DNA from: Streptomyces viridochromogenes DSM 40736
Lineage (GTDB): Bacteria; Actinomycetota; Actinomycetes; Streptomycetales; Streptomycetaceae
Assembly: GCF_000158955.1 (NCBI RefSeq)
Contig: NZ_GG657757.1
Span: 7,601,187-7,665,186, forward strand
Direction of reading: 5' to 3'
Length of the DNA: 64,000 nt
How positions within the stretch are numbered: position 1 is the first letter of the stretch; each line of letters begins with the position of its first letter. The position numbers were made by a program, and so were the translations under genes. A model generated the notes under the pieces. It searched no databases, was not told where the DNA came from, and saw only the letters and a list, made by a program, of their open reading frames with translations. Shown here piece by piece: positions 51,562 through 60,283 of the stretch.

Positions 51562-52131
51562 ACGGATGACGACCTGGACGCCGTCGACACCCGGCTCGGC
51601 GCCCGCCTGGCCGAGCTGCGGGCCGAACACGGCTGGTCCCTGGGCGAGTTGGCCGAACGCAGCGGAGTGAGCCGGTCCACCCTGTCCCGGGCCGAACGCG
51701 CGGAGACCAGCCCCACGGCCGCGCTCCTGAACCGCCTGTGCGCCGTCTACGGACGGACCATGTCCCAGTTGCTCAGCGAGGTCGAGGCCGAACCGGCACC
51801 CGTGATGCGCGCCCCGGACCAGCCCGTGTGGCAGGACCGGACCTCCGGCTTCGTGCGGCGGTCCGTGTCACCGCCGCACCCCGCCCTGCGCGGCGAACTC
51901 GTCGAGGGACGGCTGACCGCCGGCGCCGACATCGCCTACGACCGTCCGCCCGTGGCCGGTCTCGAACAGCACATCTGGATCCTGGAAGGAGCTCTCCTGG
52001 TGACCGCCCAGGACACCGAACACCGTCTCGGCACCGGCGACTGCCTGCGGATGCGGGTGTGGGGGCCGACCCGGTTCCGGTGCGCCGCCCCCGACGGCGT
52101 CCGGTATCTGCTGGCGGTGGTGCGGCCGTGA
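51556..52131 (+). CDS. XRE-family regulator with cupin domain
   Basis: A 191-residue regulator. The helix-turn-helix spans about 13-65 (LAELRAEHGWSLGELAERSGVSRSTLSRAERAE). A cupin domain follows (GLEQHIWILEGALLVTAQ, LGTGDCLRMRVWGPTRF). The start codon lies within a 13-bp inverted repeat right after a TAGCGT -10 box, so the message is leaderless and likely self-repressed. Its stop overlaps the GTG of a GNAT gene; this regulator-acetyltransferase pairing is common in actinobacteria. Confidence 0.9.
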   Translation: MRTDDDLDAVDTRLGARLAELRAEHGWSLGELAERSGVSRSTLSRAERAETSPTAALLNRLCAVYGRTMSQLLSEVEAEPAPVMRAPDQPVWQDRTSGFVRRSVSPPHPALRGELVEGRLTAGADIAYDRPPVAGLEQHIWILEGALLVTAQDTEHRLGTGDCLRMRVWGPTRFRCAAPDGVRYLLAVVRP

Positions 52132-52661
52132 TCGTCGACCGGCTCGACGCAGCCCGACTGGCCGCGAACGCGGGCCCGTTGGCGGACCTGCTGGCCGATA
52201 CCGTCAACGCCGGCGCCTCGGTCGGTTTCCTCGCGCCCCTCGACCGCGCGGAGGCGCGCAGCTGGTGGGAAGAGCGGGCCGCGGACGTGGCCACGGGCCG
52301 GCTCGCCCTGTGGGCGGCGTACGACGGGGACCGGGTGCTCGGCACCGTGAGCCTGGCCTTCCCCGGCAAGGCCAACAGCCGTCACCGCGCCGAACTCGTC
52401 AAGCTCATGGTGCACCGGGACACCCGCGGCCGAGGCCTCGGACGCAGGCTCCTGGGCGTCGCGGAGGACGCGGCGGCGGCCGCCGACATCACCCTCCTGC
52501 ACCTCGACACCGAGACCGGCAGCCCCGCCGAGCACCTCTACCGGTCCGCCGGCTGGACCGCGATCGGCGCGATCCCCGACTACGCGGCGAGCCCCGGCGG
52601 GGAGCTGCGGCCGACGACGATCTACTACAAGCAGGTACCGGCAGGCGCTCTCACCAGGTGA
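52128..52661 (+). CDS. GNAT family N-acetyltransferase
   Basis: A 177-residue GNAT. The acetyl-CoA loop is VHRDTRGRGLGRRLLGVAED and the following LLHLDTETGSPAEHLYRSAGW is typical of the C-terminal half. The first ~60 residues bind the substrate, which is unknown. It overlaps the XRE-cupin gene by GTGA and must be expressed with it, so the acetylated molecule may also be the regulator's ligand. Confidence 0.88.
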   Translation: MIVDRLDAARLAANAGPLADLLADTVNAGASVGFLAPLDRAEARSWWEERAADVATGRLALWAAYDGDRVLGTVSLAFPGKANSRHRAELVKLMVHRDTRGRGLGRRLLGVAEDAAAAADITLLHLDTETGSPAEHLYRSAGWTAIGAIPDYAASPGGELRPTTIYYKQVPAGALTR

Positions 52662-52691
52662 GTGTCAGTGGCAGCGGCTAACGTGCCTGCC

Positions 52692-53051
52692 ATGCCGGAT
52701 GCCGAAGACGTACGCCGTATCGCCCTGTCCCTGCCGGACACCACGGAGAAGATCGCCTGGAGCATGCCCACGTTCCGGGTCGCGGGAAAGATGTTCGCCA
52801 CGCTGCCGGAGAACGAGACGTCCATCGCCGTGCGCTGCCCCAAGGTCGAGCGGGACGAGCTGGTGCTCGCCGAGCCGGGGAAGTTCTGGATCGCTTCCCA
52901 CGAGGCGCAGTTCGCCTGGGTGCGGGCCCGGCTCGACGCGCTGGAGGGCGAGGGCGAGCTGCGGGACATCCTCGCCGACTCCTGGCGCCAGGCGGCCCCG
53001 ACCCGGCTCCTGGAAGCACACCCCCGGCTGGGCCTCCCGGCGACGGAGTGA
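52692..53051 (+). CDS. MmcQ/YjbR family protein
   Basis: A 119-residue YjbR-like protein (VRRIALSLPDTTEKIAWSMPTFRVAGKMFATL, then VRCPKVERDELV). The fold is known from structures and resembles DNA-binding CyaY-type folds, but function is unproven. It follows the GNAT gene by 30 bases and converges on the split transketolase gene, 13 bases away. A start upstream at 52662 is less likely. Confidence 0.85.
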   Translation: MPDAEDVRRIALSLPDTTEKIAWSMPTFRVAGKMFATLPENETSIAVRCPKVERDELVLAEPGKFWIASHEAQFAWVRARLDALEGEGELRDILADSWRQAAPTRLLEAHPRLGLPATE

Positions 53052-53064
53052 CGGCCCACGGGTC

Positions 53065-53985
53065 TCACGCGGGGGCGACGGCCGCCCCCGCCCCGAGGAA
53101 GCTCCCGATGCGCTCCCGCAGTGACCGGGCGTCGAGGCCGTGGGCGGCGACATGCTCCTCGATCTGCCCGTACCGGCGCAGTTCGCGACGGCCCACACCC
53201 AGCCCCAGGACGCGGTGGGGGACCTCGTGCAGCGCGTCGTTCGCGGCGGCCGTCGAGGTGCCCGCCAGGTAGGGCTCGACGAGCACGACATCTGCCCCGG
53301 CGGCCCCGACGGCCCGGCGCAGAGCGGCCCCGTCGAACGGGCGGACGGTGGTCGCGTACAGGACGGTGACGTCGAGGCCCTCGGCGGCGGCGAGCACCGC
53401 GTCGAGCATCGGCCCGACCGCGACCACGACCCCGGACCGCCCCTCGCGGACGGTCCGGAAGCGCTCCCCGTCGACGGGCAGGGCCCGTCCGTTGGCCTGG
53501 AGCGACAGCCGCACGTACACCTTGTCGTCGCCCGCGGCGACCGCCTGCCGGAGCAGTGTCTCGGCCTCGTCCGGGTGGCCCGGCACATGGACGGTCCAGC
53601 CGTCCAGGGTGTCCAGCAGCGCGACGTCGCCCGGCGCCATGTGGGTGTAGCCGCCCGCCGGCCAGTCGAAGGAGGCGGCGGCGCTCACCAGCACTGCGCC
53701 CGCGTCCTGATGGCCGAGGTCCAGCTTGATCTGCTCGAAGGGCCGCTCGACGAGAAAGCTGGCGAAGGTGTGCACGACGGGCCGCAGCCCGGTCAGGGCC
53801 AGTCCCGCCGCCGCCCCGACCAGCAGCTGCTCGCGGATGCCGACGTTGACGACCCGGTCGGGATGGCGGCGGGCGGCCTCGTCGAAGCCGGCCGCGCCGA
53901 TCTCGGCGAGGACCACGGCGACCCGGGGGTCCTCGTCGAGCAGCCGGGAGACGACAGGAGCGAAGCGGTCACGCATGGTGTCCAT
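53065..53985 (-). CDS. Transketolase, C-terminal subunit
   Basis: A 306-residue protein holding the pyrimidine-binding and C-terminal domains of transketolase. The catalytic Glu segment is VNVGIREQLLVGAAAGLALTG; later comes a swivel-like domain (VAVGPMLDAVLAAAEG). Together with the adjacent 233-residue N-terminal subunit it forms a complete split enzyme that moves two-carbon ketol units between sugar phosphates. AAAGGAAC precedes the ATG. Split forms often serve special sugar pathways instead of the main pentose cycle. Confidence 0.9.
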   Translation of the reverse strand: MDTMRDRFAPVVSRLLDEDPRVAVVLAEIGAAGFDEAARRHPDRVVNVGIREQLLVGAAAGLALTGLRPVVHTFASFLVERPFEQIKLDLGHQDAGAVLVSAAASFDWPAGGYTHMAPGDVALLDTLDGWTVHVPGHPDEAETLLRQAVAAGDDKVYVRLSLQANGRALPVDGERFRTVREGRSGVVVAVGPMLDAVLAAAEGLDVTVLYATTVRPFDGAALRRAVGAAGADVVLVEPYLAGTSTAAANDALHEVPHRVLGLGVGRRELRRYGQIEEHVAAHGLDARSLRERIGSFLGAGAAVAPA

Positions 53986-54034
53986 GGAGTTCGGGTTCCT
54001 TTCGGGCAGGAGGGTTCAGGTCGGGCAGGGAGGT

Positions 54035-54736
54035 TCAGGCGGATTTGGGCTCGACCCGGGCCACGACCACGTGCGGACGGCCCGGGTGCGGCGCGGTGAA
54101 CGCCCCGTACAGCGCCTCGTGGTCACGGCCGTCGACGGTCAGCGCGGACCAGCCGGCCGCCTCGAAGCGGGCGGCGATCCCGCCGGGCCGCTGGTGCGAC
54201 GCCGAGGAGTTGTCGACCACGACGGTGTGCAGCCGGTCCAGTCCGGCGGGCCCGGCGAAGGCGATCGCCTCGTGGTTGCTGCCCTCGTCCAGCTCGGCGT
54301 CCCCGACCAGCGTCCACACCCGCGGCTCGTCGAGCCCCTGGGCGCGCAGCCCCAGCGCGGTGCCGACGGCGATCGGCAGCCCGTGCCCCAGCGATCCGCT
54401 GCCGATCTCGGCCCCCGGCACGAGCGTGCGATCGGGGTGGTGGCCGAGCGGGGAGTCGTACGAGCCGAAGCCGGGCAGCCACTCCACCGGCACGAAGCCC
54501 CGGGCGGCCAGCACGGCGTAGTACGCCATCGGCCCGTGCCCCTTCGACAGCAGGAACCGGTCCCGCTCCGGGTCGTCCCACCGCTCCGGGCTCACCCGGA
54601 GCACCCGGTCGTAGAGCACCCACAGCACGTCCAGCGTGGAGGTCGCGGCCGGGCCGTGCTTCTCGTCGCCGGTCATCAGGCCCATCAGCCCCGGCAGGTC
54701 GGCATAGGTGTACGTGGTGTCCGTCGCGTTCGTCAT
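54035..54736 (-). CDS. Transketolase, N-terminal subunit
   Basis: A 233-residue thiamine-diphosphate-binding half. Landmarks are SKGHGPMAYYAVLAARG, GSGSLGHGLPIAVGTALGL and the cofactor motif WTLVGDAELDEGSNHEAIAFA, ending with the GDG..N-like region. It is the first gene of the pair; 49 bases separate it from the second. No ribosome binding site is visible and a MerR/SoxR-like box with a promoter-like spacing lies right before its ATG, so it may be leaderless and activated by a MerR-type protein. Confidence 0.9.
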   Translation of the reverse strand: MTNATDTTYTYADLPGLMGLMTGDEKHGPAATSTLDVLWVLYDRVLRVSPERWDDPERDRFLLSKGHGPMAYYAVLAARGFVPVEWLPGFGSYDSPLGHHPDRTLVPGAEIGSGSLGHGLPIAVGTALGLRAQGLDEPRVWTLVGDAELDEGSNHEAIAFAGPAGLDRLHTVVVDNSSASHQRPGGIAARFEAAGWSALTVDGRDHEALYGAFTAPHPGRPHVVVARVEPKSA

Positions 54737-54743
54737 GCCGACG

Positions 54744-54774
54744 AGCGTGCAACCTCAACCAAGATTGAGGTCAA
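54744..54774 (-). promoter_or_regulatory. MerR/SoxR-like promoter box of the split transketolase
   Basis: ACCTCAA-CCAAGA-TTGAGGT (54752-54771) is a perfect 7-bp dyad that matches the SoxR/MerR pattern CCTCAA-N6-TTGAGG. On the minus strand it overlaps a TTGACC -35 at 54774-54769. A 19-bp spacer would place a weak -10 (CACGCT) at 54749-54744, 7 bases before the ATG. Overlong spacers bent by the activator are the mark of MerR-type promoters. Confidence 0.6.
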
Positions 54775-54872
54775 GCGCGGGCCGCCCGGAAACGGATGCG
54801 CGATCACCGGCGTGAGTGCGGTATTGTTTCCCTGCGCGTTCGGCCGGGGGAATCCCCAGGTCAGACGGGCAA

Positions 54873-54946
<74 letters not shown>

Positions 54947-54966
54947 CTGGAGACATTTGCAGGTCA

Positions 54967-54996
54967 GGCCGGTTTCGGAGGTATCCGAAACCGGCC
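54967..54996 (+). terminator. Terminator after tRNA-Pro
   Basis: GGCCGGTTTCGG (54967-54978) pairs with CCGAAACCGGCC (54985-54996) around AGGTAT, followed by TTT. Confidence 0.85.
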
Positions 54997-55262
54997 TTTG
55001 ACCGTTCTTGGGGACCAGTCGGGGCCAGCGTCCCTGACCGGGTCATCGGGTCACGACGATCGGGCTGGCGAGCGCGGTGCGCGCAGCCGACCTGGCCGAA
55101 GCCGCACTCCACGGCACCCCGCCGTCGGCCCACCTCCTGCCGGTGCTCAAGCAGCGCCTCTGCGCCGACCACCCCATCGACCGACCCCGCATCGCGCTGC
55201 CGCGCCTCGCCATGACACGTACGACAGCGGGGCGCCGCCACGCTCAAAGGGCTTTACGGACA
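54997..55262. other. Gene-poor stretch next to tRNA-Pro
   Basis: No convincing gene. A 65-codon frame on the plus strand (55077-55274) begins MRAADLAEAALHG but its start has no ribosome binding site and I know no relative. GGGGACCAGTCGGGGCCAG near 55010 resembles DNA often seen beside integration sites at tRNA genes; no integrase gene is present. Confidence 0.4.
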
Positions 55263-55291
55263 GGGGGCGGCTGACCGAATCAGCCGCCCCC
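55263..55291 (-). terminator. Terminator downstream of levansucrase
   Basis: GGGGGCGGCTGA (55263-55274) and TCAGCCGCCCCC (55280-55291) form a perfect 12-bp stem with a 5-base loop, 19 bases beyond the levansucrase stop. Confidence 0.8.
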
Positions 55292-55309
55292 CGACCCGCT
55301 CGGCCTGGT

Positions 55310-56644
55310 CTACGGAATGAAGCCGTAGTCCAACTGACCGGCCAGCCTCGTCCTGTCGTCCTTCAGGGACAGCGCGAGGGTGCGTGCGAGGGTGCCGCCG
55401 AAGCGGGTCCCGCCGTCGGCGGTCGGGACCGTGTCGATGAAGCTCTCCACGAGTCCGTTGGGCATCACGTAGTGCGAGTACTGCTGTGTCGGGGCGTCCT
55501 CGGGGTTGCCCAGCACCAGCGCGCTGCCGTTGAGCGGCTGGTACTCGCTGCGCAGCCCCGGGCCGACGAACCCGTAGAGGCCGTCCCAGCCGCTCAGTCC
55601 CGGCGCGAACGTGAACTTGTGGCTGATCGTGAACAGGTAGTACTTGCCGCCGCGGATGATCAGGTGCGGCCGTTCGGTCTGCTGGTTCACGCAGTTGGCC
55701 GAGAGCAGCGGGGGCTGGAGCTTCCAGTTCTCCATGCTGTCGCCGTCGGCCGTGGCCAGCCCGATGTTGCCCGTGTAGTACTTCGAGTCCTCCGGCACCT
55801 CGTGGCCGGCCGGGAGGTCACCCAGGTCACGCTTGGTGCACTGGTACGAGCCCGCGGTGCCGCCCGTGTTGCCCTCGAACAGCAGATGGATCTTGCGGTC
55901 CCGTGGGTCGCGGAAGACGAACGGGTCGCGGAAGGCGTAGATGATCGGGCCTTGTTGCGACTGTTCGAGGGTCTGGTACAGCTTGCCGTCTGCCTGGGCG
56001 ATGATGCGGTGGTCCCGGAAGCCGGAGAACCACACGCGGTTCTTGTCCGCGTGGATCTTGCCGGTCGCCTGCGCCAGGCGCTGCAGCGCGTCGCTGGGGT
56101 CGACCCCGCCGTTGTCGCGCCCGGAGGCGGTGTAGAAGGACTGCACCTTGTCGCCGATGAGCGCCGTCGAGCCGGCCCACTCACGCGAGCCGAACGAGGT
56201 GCCGGCCGGGAACAGGTCGCCGCCGTACTTCCAGCTCTTGGCGTCACGCGAGTAGAAGTAGCCGATCTTCGCGTACCAGTGCCGGTCACCGAACGGCACC
56301 GAGCGCGGGGCCGTCAGCGAGAAGATGACGTGCCAGCCCTTGTAGGTGGCGGTCTGCGTGTTGAGCTTGGTGAGCGGCCAGGTGTCCCACACCCACACCT
56401 TGTCGGTCATCACCGGGAAGTCCGGTGACACGCGAGGGGCGGTGTTGGTCCTGTCCTGCTTGAGTTTCAGGGCGTCCGCGCGGGACCAGACGGCTGTGTG
56501 GTCGTCGTCGGCGGTGTACTGCCGTGCGCCCGTCCGGGACGCCTCGTGGGGGGAGGCGGAAGCGGGAGTGATGATGCCGCTCAGCGTCGCGAGGGCTGCC
56601 AGACCCGTCGCCAGCCGGAGCACCACTCGTCTTGCTCTGTACAT
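55310..56644 (-). CDS. GH68 levansucrase (secreted)
   Basis: A 444-residue exported fructosyltransferase. A signal peptide with cleavage near ASA-SP (about 30) precedes the five-bladed propeller. Catalytic residues can be placed: nucleophile Asp87 (VWVWDTWPL), transition-state Asp240 (AFRDPFVF) and acid/base Glu324 (QQTERPHLI), with EWAGSTALI between. It converts sucrose into levan plus glucose, or hydrolyses it. AAGGGTG precedes the ATG. A LacI operator lies 40 bases upstream and the LacI gene is the next gene in the same direction. A neighbouring fructanase gene has decayed. Confidence 0.93.
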   Translation of the reverse strand: MYRARRVVLRLATGLAALATLSGIITPASASPHEASRTGARQYTADDDHTAVWSRADALKLKQDRTNTAPRVSPDFPVMTDKVWVWDTWPLTKLNTQTATYKGWHVIFSLTAPRSVPFGDRHWYAKIGYFYSRDAKSWKYGGDLFPAGTSFGSREWAGSTALIGDKVQSFYTASGRDNGGVDPSDALQRLAQATGKIHADKNRVWFSGFRDHRIIAQADGKLYQTLEQSQQGPIIYAFRDPFVFRDPRDRKIHLLFEGNTGGTAGSYQCTKRDLGDLPAGHEVPEDSKYYTGNIGLATADGDSMENWKLQPPLLSANCVNQQTERPHLIIRGGKYYLFTISHKFTFAPGLSGWDGLYGFVGPGLRSEYQPLNGSALVLGNPEDAPTQQYSHYVMPNGLVESFIDTVPTADGGTRFGGTLARTLALSLKDDRTRLAGQLDYGFIP

Positions 56645-56683
56645 ACGTCACCCTTGGGGGGAAGAGGGAACGAATGGAAGCTG

Positions 56684-56697
56684 TGGAGCCGGTTCCA
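56684..56697. promoter_or_regulatory. LacI-type operator TGGAGCCGGTTCCA
   Basis: TGGA-G-CCGG-T-TCCA is a near-perfect 14-bp palindrome with the central CG of LacI sites. It lies 40 bases before the levansucrase ATG, where it would cover the promoter. Confidence 0.6.
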
Positions 56698-56792
56698 TCG
56701 CTGACGCTACCTCAGTTTTGCGGGAAAAGAGTGAACTTGTGAGGTGAAGATTTACCTACGAGCAGCGGGCGGAGTCGCGCTGTGGAAGTTAA

Positions 56793-56806
56793 TGGAAACC
56801 GATCCA
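56793..56806. promoter_or_regulatory. Second LacI-type operator TGGAAACCGATCCA
   Basis: A relative of the site at 56684 (TGGA at one end, TCCA at the other, CCG at the centre), 109 bp further upstream and 22 bases past the LacI stop. Two sites about ten helical turns apart would permit looping. Confidence 0.5.
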
Positions 56807-56827
56807 ATGTCGTCGGCGCAGCGCGGA

Positions 56828-57841
56828 TCAGGTTCCGGCGACAGCCGTCGTACGCCGGGGCACGAGTTCCAGTTCCAGCATCTTCTCGACGGGCTCGCCA
56901 ACGGGCCGGCCGATGCGTTCCAGGAGCATGCGCGCGGCGATCCCGCCGCTGGTGCGCAGGGGCTGGCGTACCGTGGTCAGCCCTACGTAGGCCGCCACGT
57001 CGAGGTCGTCGAAGCCGACCACGGACAGTTCCTGAGGAACCCTCACGCCCGCCGAGTTCGCCGCTTCGATCACCCCCAGCGCCCGGGTGTCGGACGCGGT
57101 GACGATCGCGCTGGGGGGCTCCGGAAGGGCCAGCAACTCGTCGGTGAGGCGGTGCGCCACCGCGCGGCCGTGCGGCCCGACCCGGACGTATGGCTCCTCC
57201 AACGCGAGGCCGTACGCTCGCAGCGCCAGCTCGCAGCCCTCGCGGCGACGGGCGCTCGCGCTGAAACGGAAACGGTCGTCGGCGACGTCGCCCATGAACG
57301 CGATCCGGCGATGGCCGAGTTGCAGCAGATGACGCGTCGCCAGCATGCCGCCGCGCGCGTCGTCGATCACCACACGTGGCAGGTCCGGGTGCTCACAGTC
57401 CAGCAGCACCGTGGGTAGACCGGCCCGTGCCAGCTGCTCCGCTTCGTCGTCGGTGGGAGCGAGCGAGATCGCCAGCAGCCCGTCGAAGCGGTCACCGGCC
57501 GCCACCGTCCGGTACTGCTGATCGCGCTGATCCGGTGTGGCCACGTCGAGCAGAGTGAGGTCGTGGTCGCTGCCGTGCAGCACGTGTGAGATGCCGCGCA
57601 GCCGCTCGACGACCGACGGCTCGGTGGCGAAGGGCGCGATGACGGCGATGCTCTGGGTGCGTCCCGTGGACAGGGCGCGAGCGCGCCGGTTGGGCCGGTA
57701 GTCCAGATCCCGGATCACCCGCAGCACTCGCTCGCGGGTGTCCTCGCTGACGTTCCGGCTGTCGTTCAGGACGCGCGAAACCGTGCCGACCCCCACCCCG
57801 GCCCGGGCCGCGACATCGCCGATGGTTGCCCGTTCTCCCAC
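56828..57841 (-). CDS. LacI family regulator, probably of levansucrase
   Basis: A ~337-residue LacI repressor. The helix-turn-helix with hinge is ATIGDVAARAGVGVGTVSRVLND, then RPNRRARALSTGRT, and the sugar-binding domain follows (VVGFDDLDVAAYVGLTTVRQP). I favour GTG 57841, close after TACTGT, giving a leaderless or nearly leaderless message; GTG 57871 would add residues unlike the family. Two LacI operators between this gene and levansucrase make it the likely regulator, with sucrose or fructose as inducer. Confidence 0.88.
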   Translation of the reverse strand: MGERATIGDVAARAGVGVGTVSRVLNDSRNVSEDTRERVLRVIRDLDYRPNRRARALSTGRTQSIAVIAPFATEPSVVERLRGISHVLHGSDHDLTLLDVATPDQRDQQYRTVAAGDRFDGLLAISLAPTDDEAEQLARAGLPTVLLDCEHPDLPRVVIDDARGGMLATRHLLQLGHRRIAFMGDVADDRFRFSASARRREGCELALRAYGLALEEPYVRVGPHGRAVAHRLTDELLALPEPPSAIVTASDTRALGVIEAANSAGVRVPQELSVVGFDDLDVAAYVGLTTVRQPLRTSGGIAARMLLERIGRPVGEPVEKMLELELVPRRTTAVAGT

Positions 57842-58014
57842 GGCCGTACAGTACCCGAACTCGCAGATCAACCTGCTGACACGCAGTTCCTAGGTGCCCG
57901 GTGCCGGTCGGGCCCGTCAACTGCGCCGAGGCCCGCTCGCCGGAAGCCCCGGGGCACGGCGTCGCGCGGAAAACTCCGGTGCGTCGCCTCGTGCACCTCT
58001 GCGAACATCCCCGA

Positions 58015-60186
58015 ATGGCGCACACCTTCGAATCGCTGGTCATCCGGCACACTCATCGCGTGCCTTCCCCCGAGGGATCCGCAGGGGAAGGCGCCACCGC
58101 CGCCCGGCAGTTCGACGCGGCGCTGACCTCCGTGGGCTTCAAACTCTCCGCCGAACTGCTGGAGCGGCTGTCGGGGCTGTCCGAGGCCGCGGTCGTGCAC
58201 ACCGCCCGGCGAACGCTGGCCACCGTGAGTGAGATGGTGGGTGACCACGTCCGGCACAACTCCTACTTCATCGACTTCCCGGCGAATGTGCCGGACACCG
58301 AAGAGTTCTGGATGCGATGCGTGGCGAAGGCGCTCGCCGACGACACCTCGCGCGAGAACGTGCTGGCGCAGCTGACGCGGGGGGCCCTGAACCTGCTCAG
58401 CCTCCCCACGTACGGCCGCTACCAGCACACCTACGAGGAGATGCTCGCGGCACAGGACGAGCTGATGGCCTCGGCGGGTGACCGGGTGACCGTCCTGCAC
58501 CTCGGCCGGGACCTGGACGCCGAACTCACGGACCTCTACCTGGCCCTGGCGGGCAGCACGACGCCCCTGGGCGAGGACCACCTGCGCGACCTCAGGACCC
58601 TCGCCGAACGCTGCGCCGACGGCCCCCAGCCGGAGTCGATCCCCGTCCGGGAGCACCGGGCGGTCGTCAACGAGGCCCGCCTCGGCGTCGGCGCCGGCCT
58701 CCTGCTGGACACCGTCACCGACGTGCTGCGTCTGGCCTGCGCCCTGTCGGGCGGCGATGTGACGCTCCAGGAACCCACCCGGTTCCAGGCGCTGCCGCGG
58801 CCGGTCCGCCGGGGGCTGCTCGCGGGCCTCGACGCGGTGGTCGCGGCGAACCCGGCGAAGCTCGCCGACGTGCACGCGCACCGGGAGCCCTTCAAGCGCC
58901 TCGGTGAGCGTCTCCACCCGCACGAGTACCCCCGCTGGCCGCACGCCGCCGACGTGTTCGCCGTGGCGCGGGGCGAGAAGGAGGCCCGCTCCTTCGGCAG
59001 CCGCGTCGAGAAACTGCTCGACGAGTACGACGTCACCGGTGCGGTGAAGCTGCTGAAGTCCGCTCCCGGCAAGCTGTTCCGCGCCCTGGACCTGCTGCTG
59101 CGCGTCGCCGCCGGCCAGGAGGAGCGGGACGCGGTGGTGGCCGCCGCGGTGGAAGTCGCTCCCGAGGTCTCCGGCCGGGTCGTCCTCTCGGTCCGTGAGC
59201 ACTTCCACAACCGGGAGCGGGAGACCGACGCACCCCGTATCTTCGTCAACCGCCGGGGCCGCGCCTGGGTGACCCCCGACGACCGGCCCCCGGTACCGGC
59301 CGCGGACCGCGATCGTCTGATCTCCGCCCTCGACACGGAGATCCGCCGTCGCCTCCCGGCGCCGCGTCGCCTGCTGCTCGACCCCGAAGTCCTCGACGTG
59401 GCGCTCCCGCTCAGCGGCAGGGCGACCACGGCCGGGTTCGGCGTCCTGCCGCGGGGCTCGCTCTCGCGGGTCGACGGCGAACTGCTGCGCTTCTTCGTGT
59501 ACTGGAAGCAGACCGAGGTCCGCACCGACTACGACCTGTCGGCCCTGCTCCTGCACCGCGACTACAGCACCGACGCCTGGCTCTCCTACACGTCCCTCAA
59601 AGCCGTCGGGGGCCGGCACTCGGGCGATGTCACCGAGGCGCCCGACGGGGCTTCGGAGTTCATCGACCTCTCCCTGGACCGGGTGCGCGGCACCTACATC
59701 GTTCCGCAGGTCAACATCTACGCGGGCGAGGGCTTCGAGGAGGCCGAGGAGTCGTTCTTCGGGTTCATGCTGCGCGACCGTGCGCAGAAGGGCCGTCCGT
59801 TCGAGCCGCGCACGGTGCGGATGAAGTCGGAGCTGCGTGGGATCGGCCGTGTGGCACTGCCACTGGTCTTCCGGCGCGGGGACGACGGCACGTGGCACGC
59901 GAAGTGGCTGCACCTGTATCTGAAGGGCATCTCGCAGGCGAACCGGGTCGAGGAGAACCAGGTGTCGGTGTCCAAGGTGGTGCGTGCCCTCGTGGAGCGG
60001 GAGCAGCTCACGACGAGGTACCTGATCGACCTGATGTCCCGCGACACCACGGCCGTGGATCTGTGGGACGGCGAGCCGGTCCCTGAGGAGCCCGTGACGT
60101 ACATCGGTCTCGAACGGCCCGAGGGGCTGCACCCGGACTCCCGGATCATCACCCTCGAAAATCTGCGCGACCTGATCCCGGCCTGA
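58015..60186 (+). CDS. Large protein with C-terminal TerD-like domain (MXAN_6230/SCO0854-like, RING-less)
   Basis: A ~723-residue protein. From memory its body matches the MXAN_6230/SCO0854 family: NSYFIDFPANVPDTEEFWMRC, NLLSLPTYGRYQHTYEEMLAA and YLALAGSTTPLGEDHLRDL. That family usually has an N-terminal RING-type zinc domain; no Cys/His cluster is visible here. The C-terminal ~230 residues are TerD-like (LLRFFVYWKQTEVRTDYDLSA, SGDVTEAPDGASEFIDLSL, YIVPQVNIYAGEGFEE), including acidic residues of the calcium-binding type. Start is uncertain: ATG 58015 has no clear ribosome binding site. Ter proteins respond to envelope or oxidative stress; role here is unknown. Confidence 0.75.
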   Translation: MAHTFESLVIRHTHRVPSPEGSAGEGATAARQFDAALTSVGFKLSAELLERLSGLSEAAVVHTARRTLATVSEMVGDHVRHNSYFIDFPANVPDTEEFWMRCVAKALADDTSRENVLAQLTRGALNLLSLPTYGRYQHTYEEMLAAQDELMASAGDRVTVLHLGRDLDAELTDLYLALAGSTTPLGEDHLRDLRTLAERCADGPQPESIPVREHRAVVNEARLGVGAGLLLDTVTDVLRLACALSGGDVTLQEPTRFQALPRPVRRGLLAGLDAVVAANPAKLADVHAHREPFKRLGERLHPHEYPRWPHAADVFAVARGEKEARSFGSRVEKLLDEYDVTGAVKLLKSAPGKLFRALDLLLRVAAGQEERDAVVAAAVEVAPEVSGRVVLSVREHFHNRERETDAPRIFVNRRGRAWVTPDDRPPVPAADRDRLISALDTEIRRRLPAPRRLLLDPEVLDVALPLSGRATTAGFGVLPRGSLSRVDGELLRFFVYWKQTEVRTDYDLSALLLHRDYSTDAWLSYTSLKAVGGRHSGDVTEAPDGASEFIDLSLDRVRGTYIVPQVNIYAGEGFEEAEESFFGFMLRDRAQKGRPFEPRTVRMKSELRGIGRVALPLVFRRGDDGTWHAKWLHLYLKGISQANRVEENQVSVSKVVRALVEREQLTTRYLIDLMSRDTTAVDLWDGEPVPEEPVTYIGLERPEGLHPDSRIITLENLRDLIPA

Positions 60187-60283
60187 GTGCTAGCGTTGCC
60201 GACGGCGAGGCCATGAAGGGGCTTCCTTCTCATTCACTCCTTATGAAAACGAGTTCCTTCGCTCTCCTCGCCCTCGACTCCGG

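Noticed and set aside
55077-55274. 65-codon ORF after the tRNA
   Set aside because: Weak start, no known relative, and its end overlaps the levansucrase terminator hairpin.
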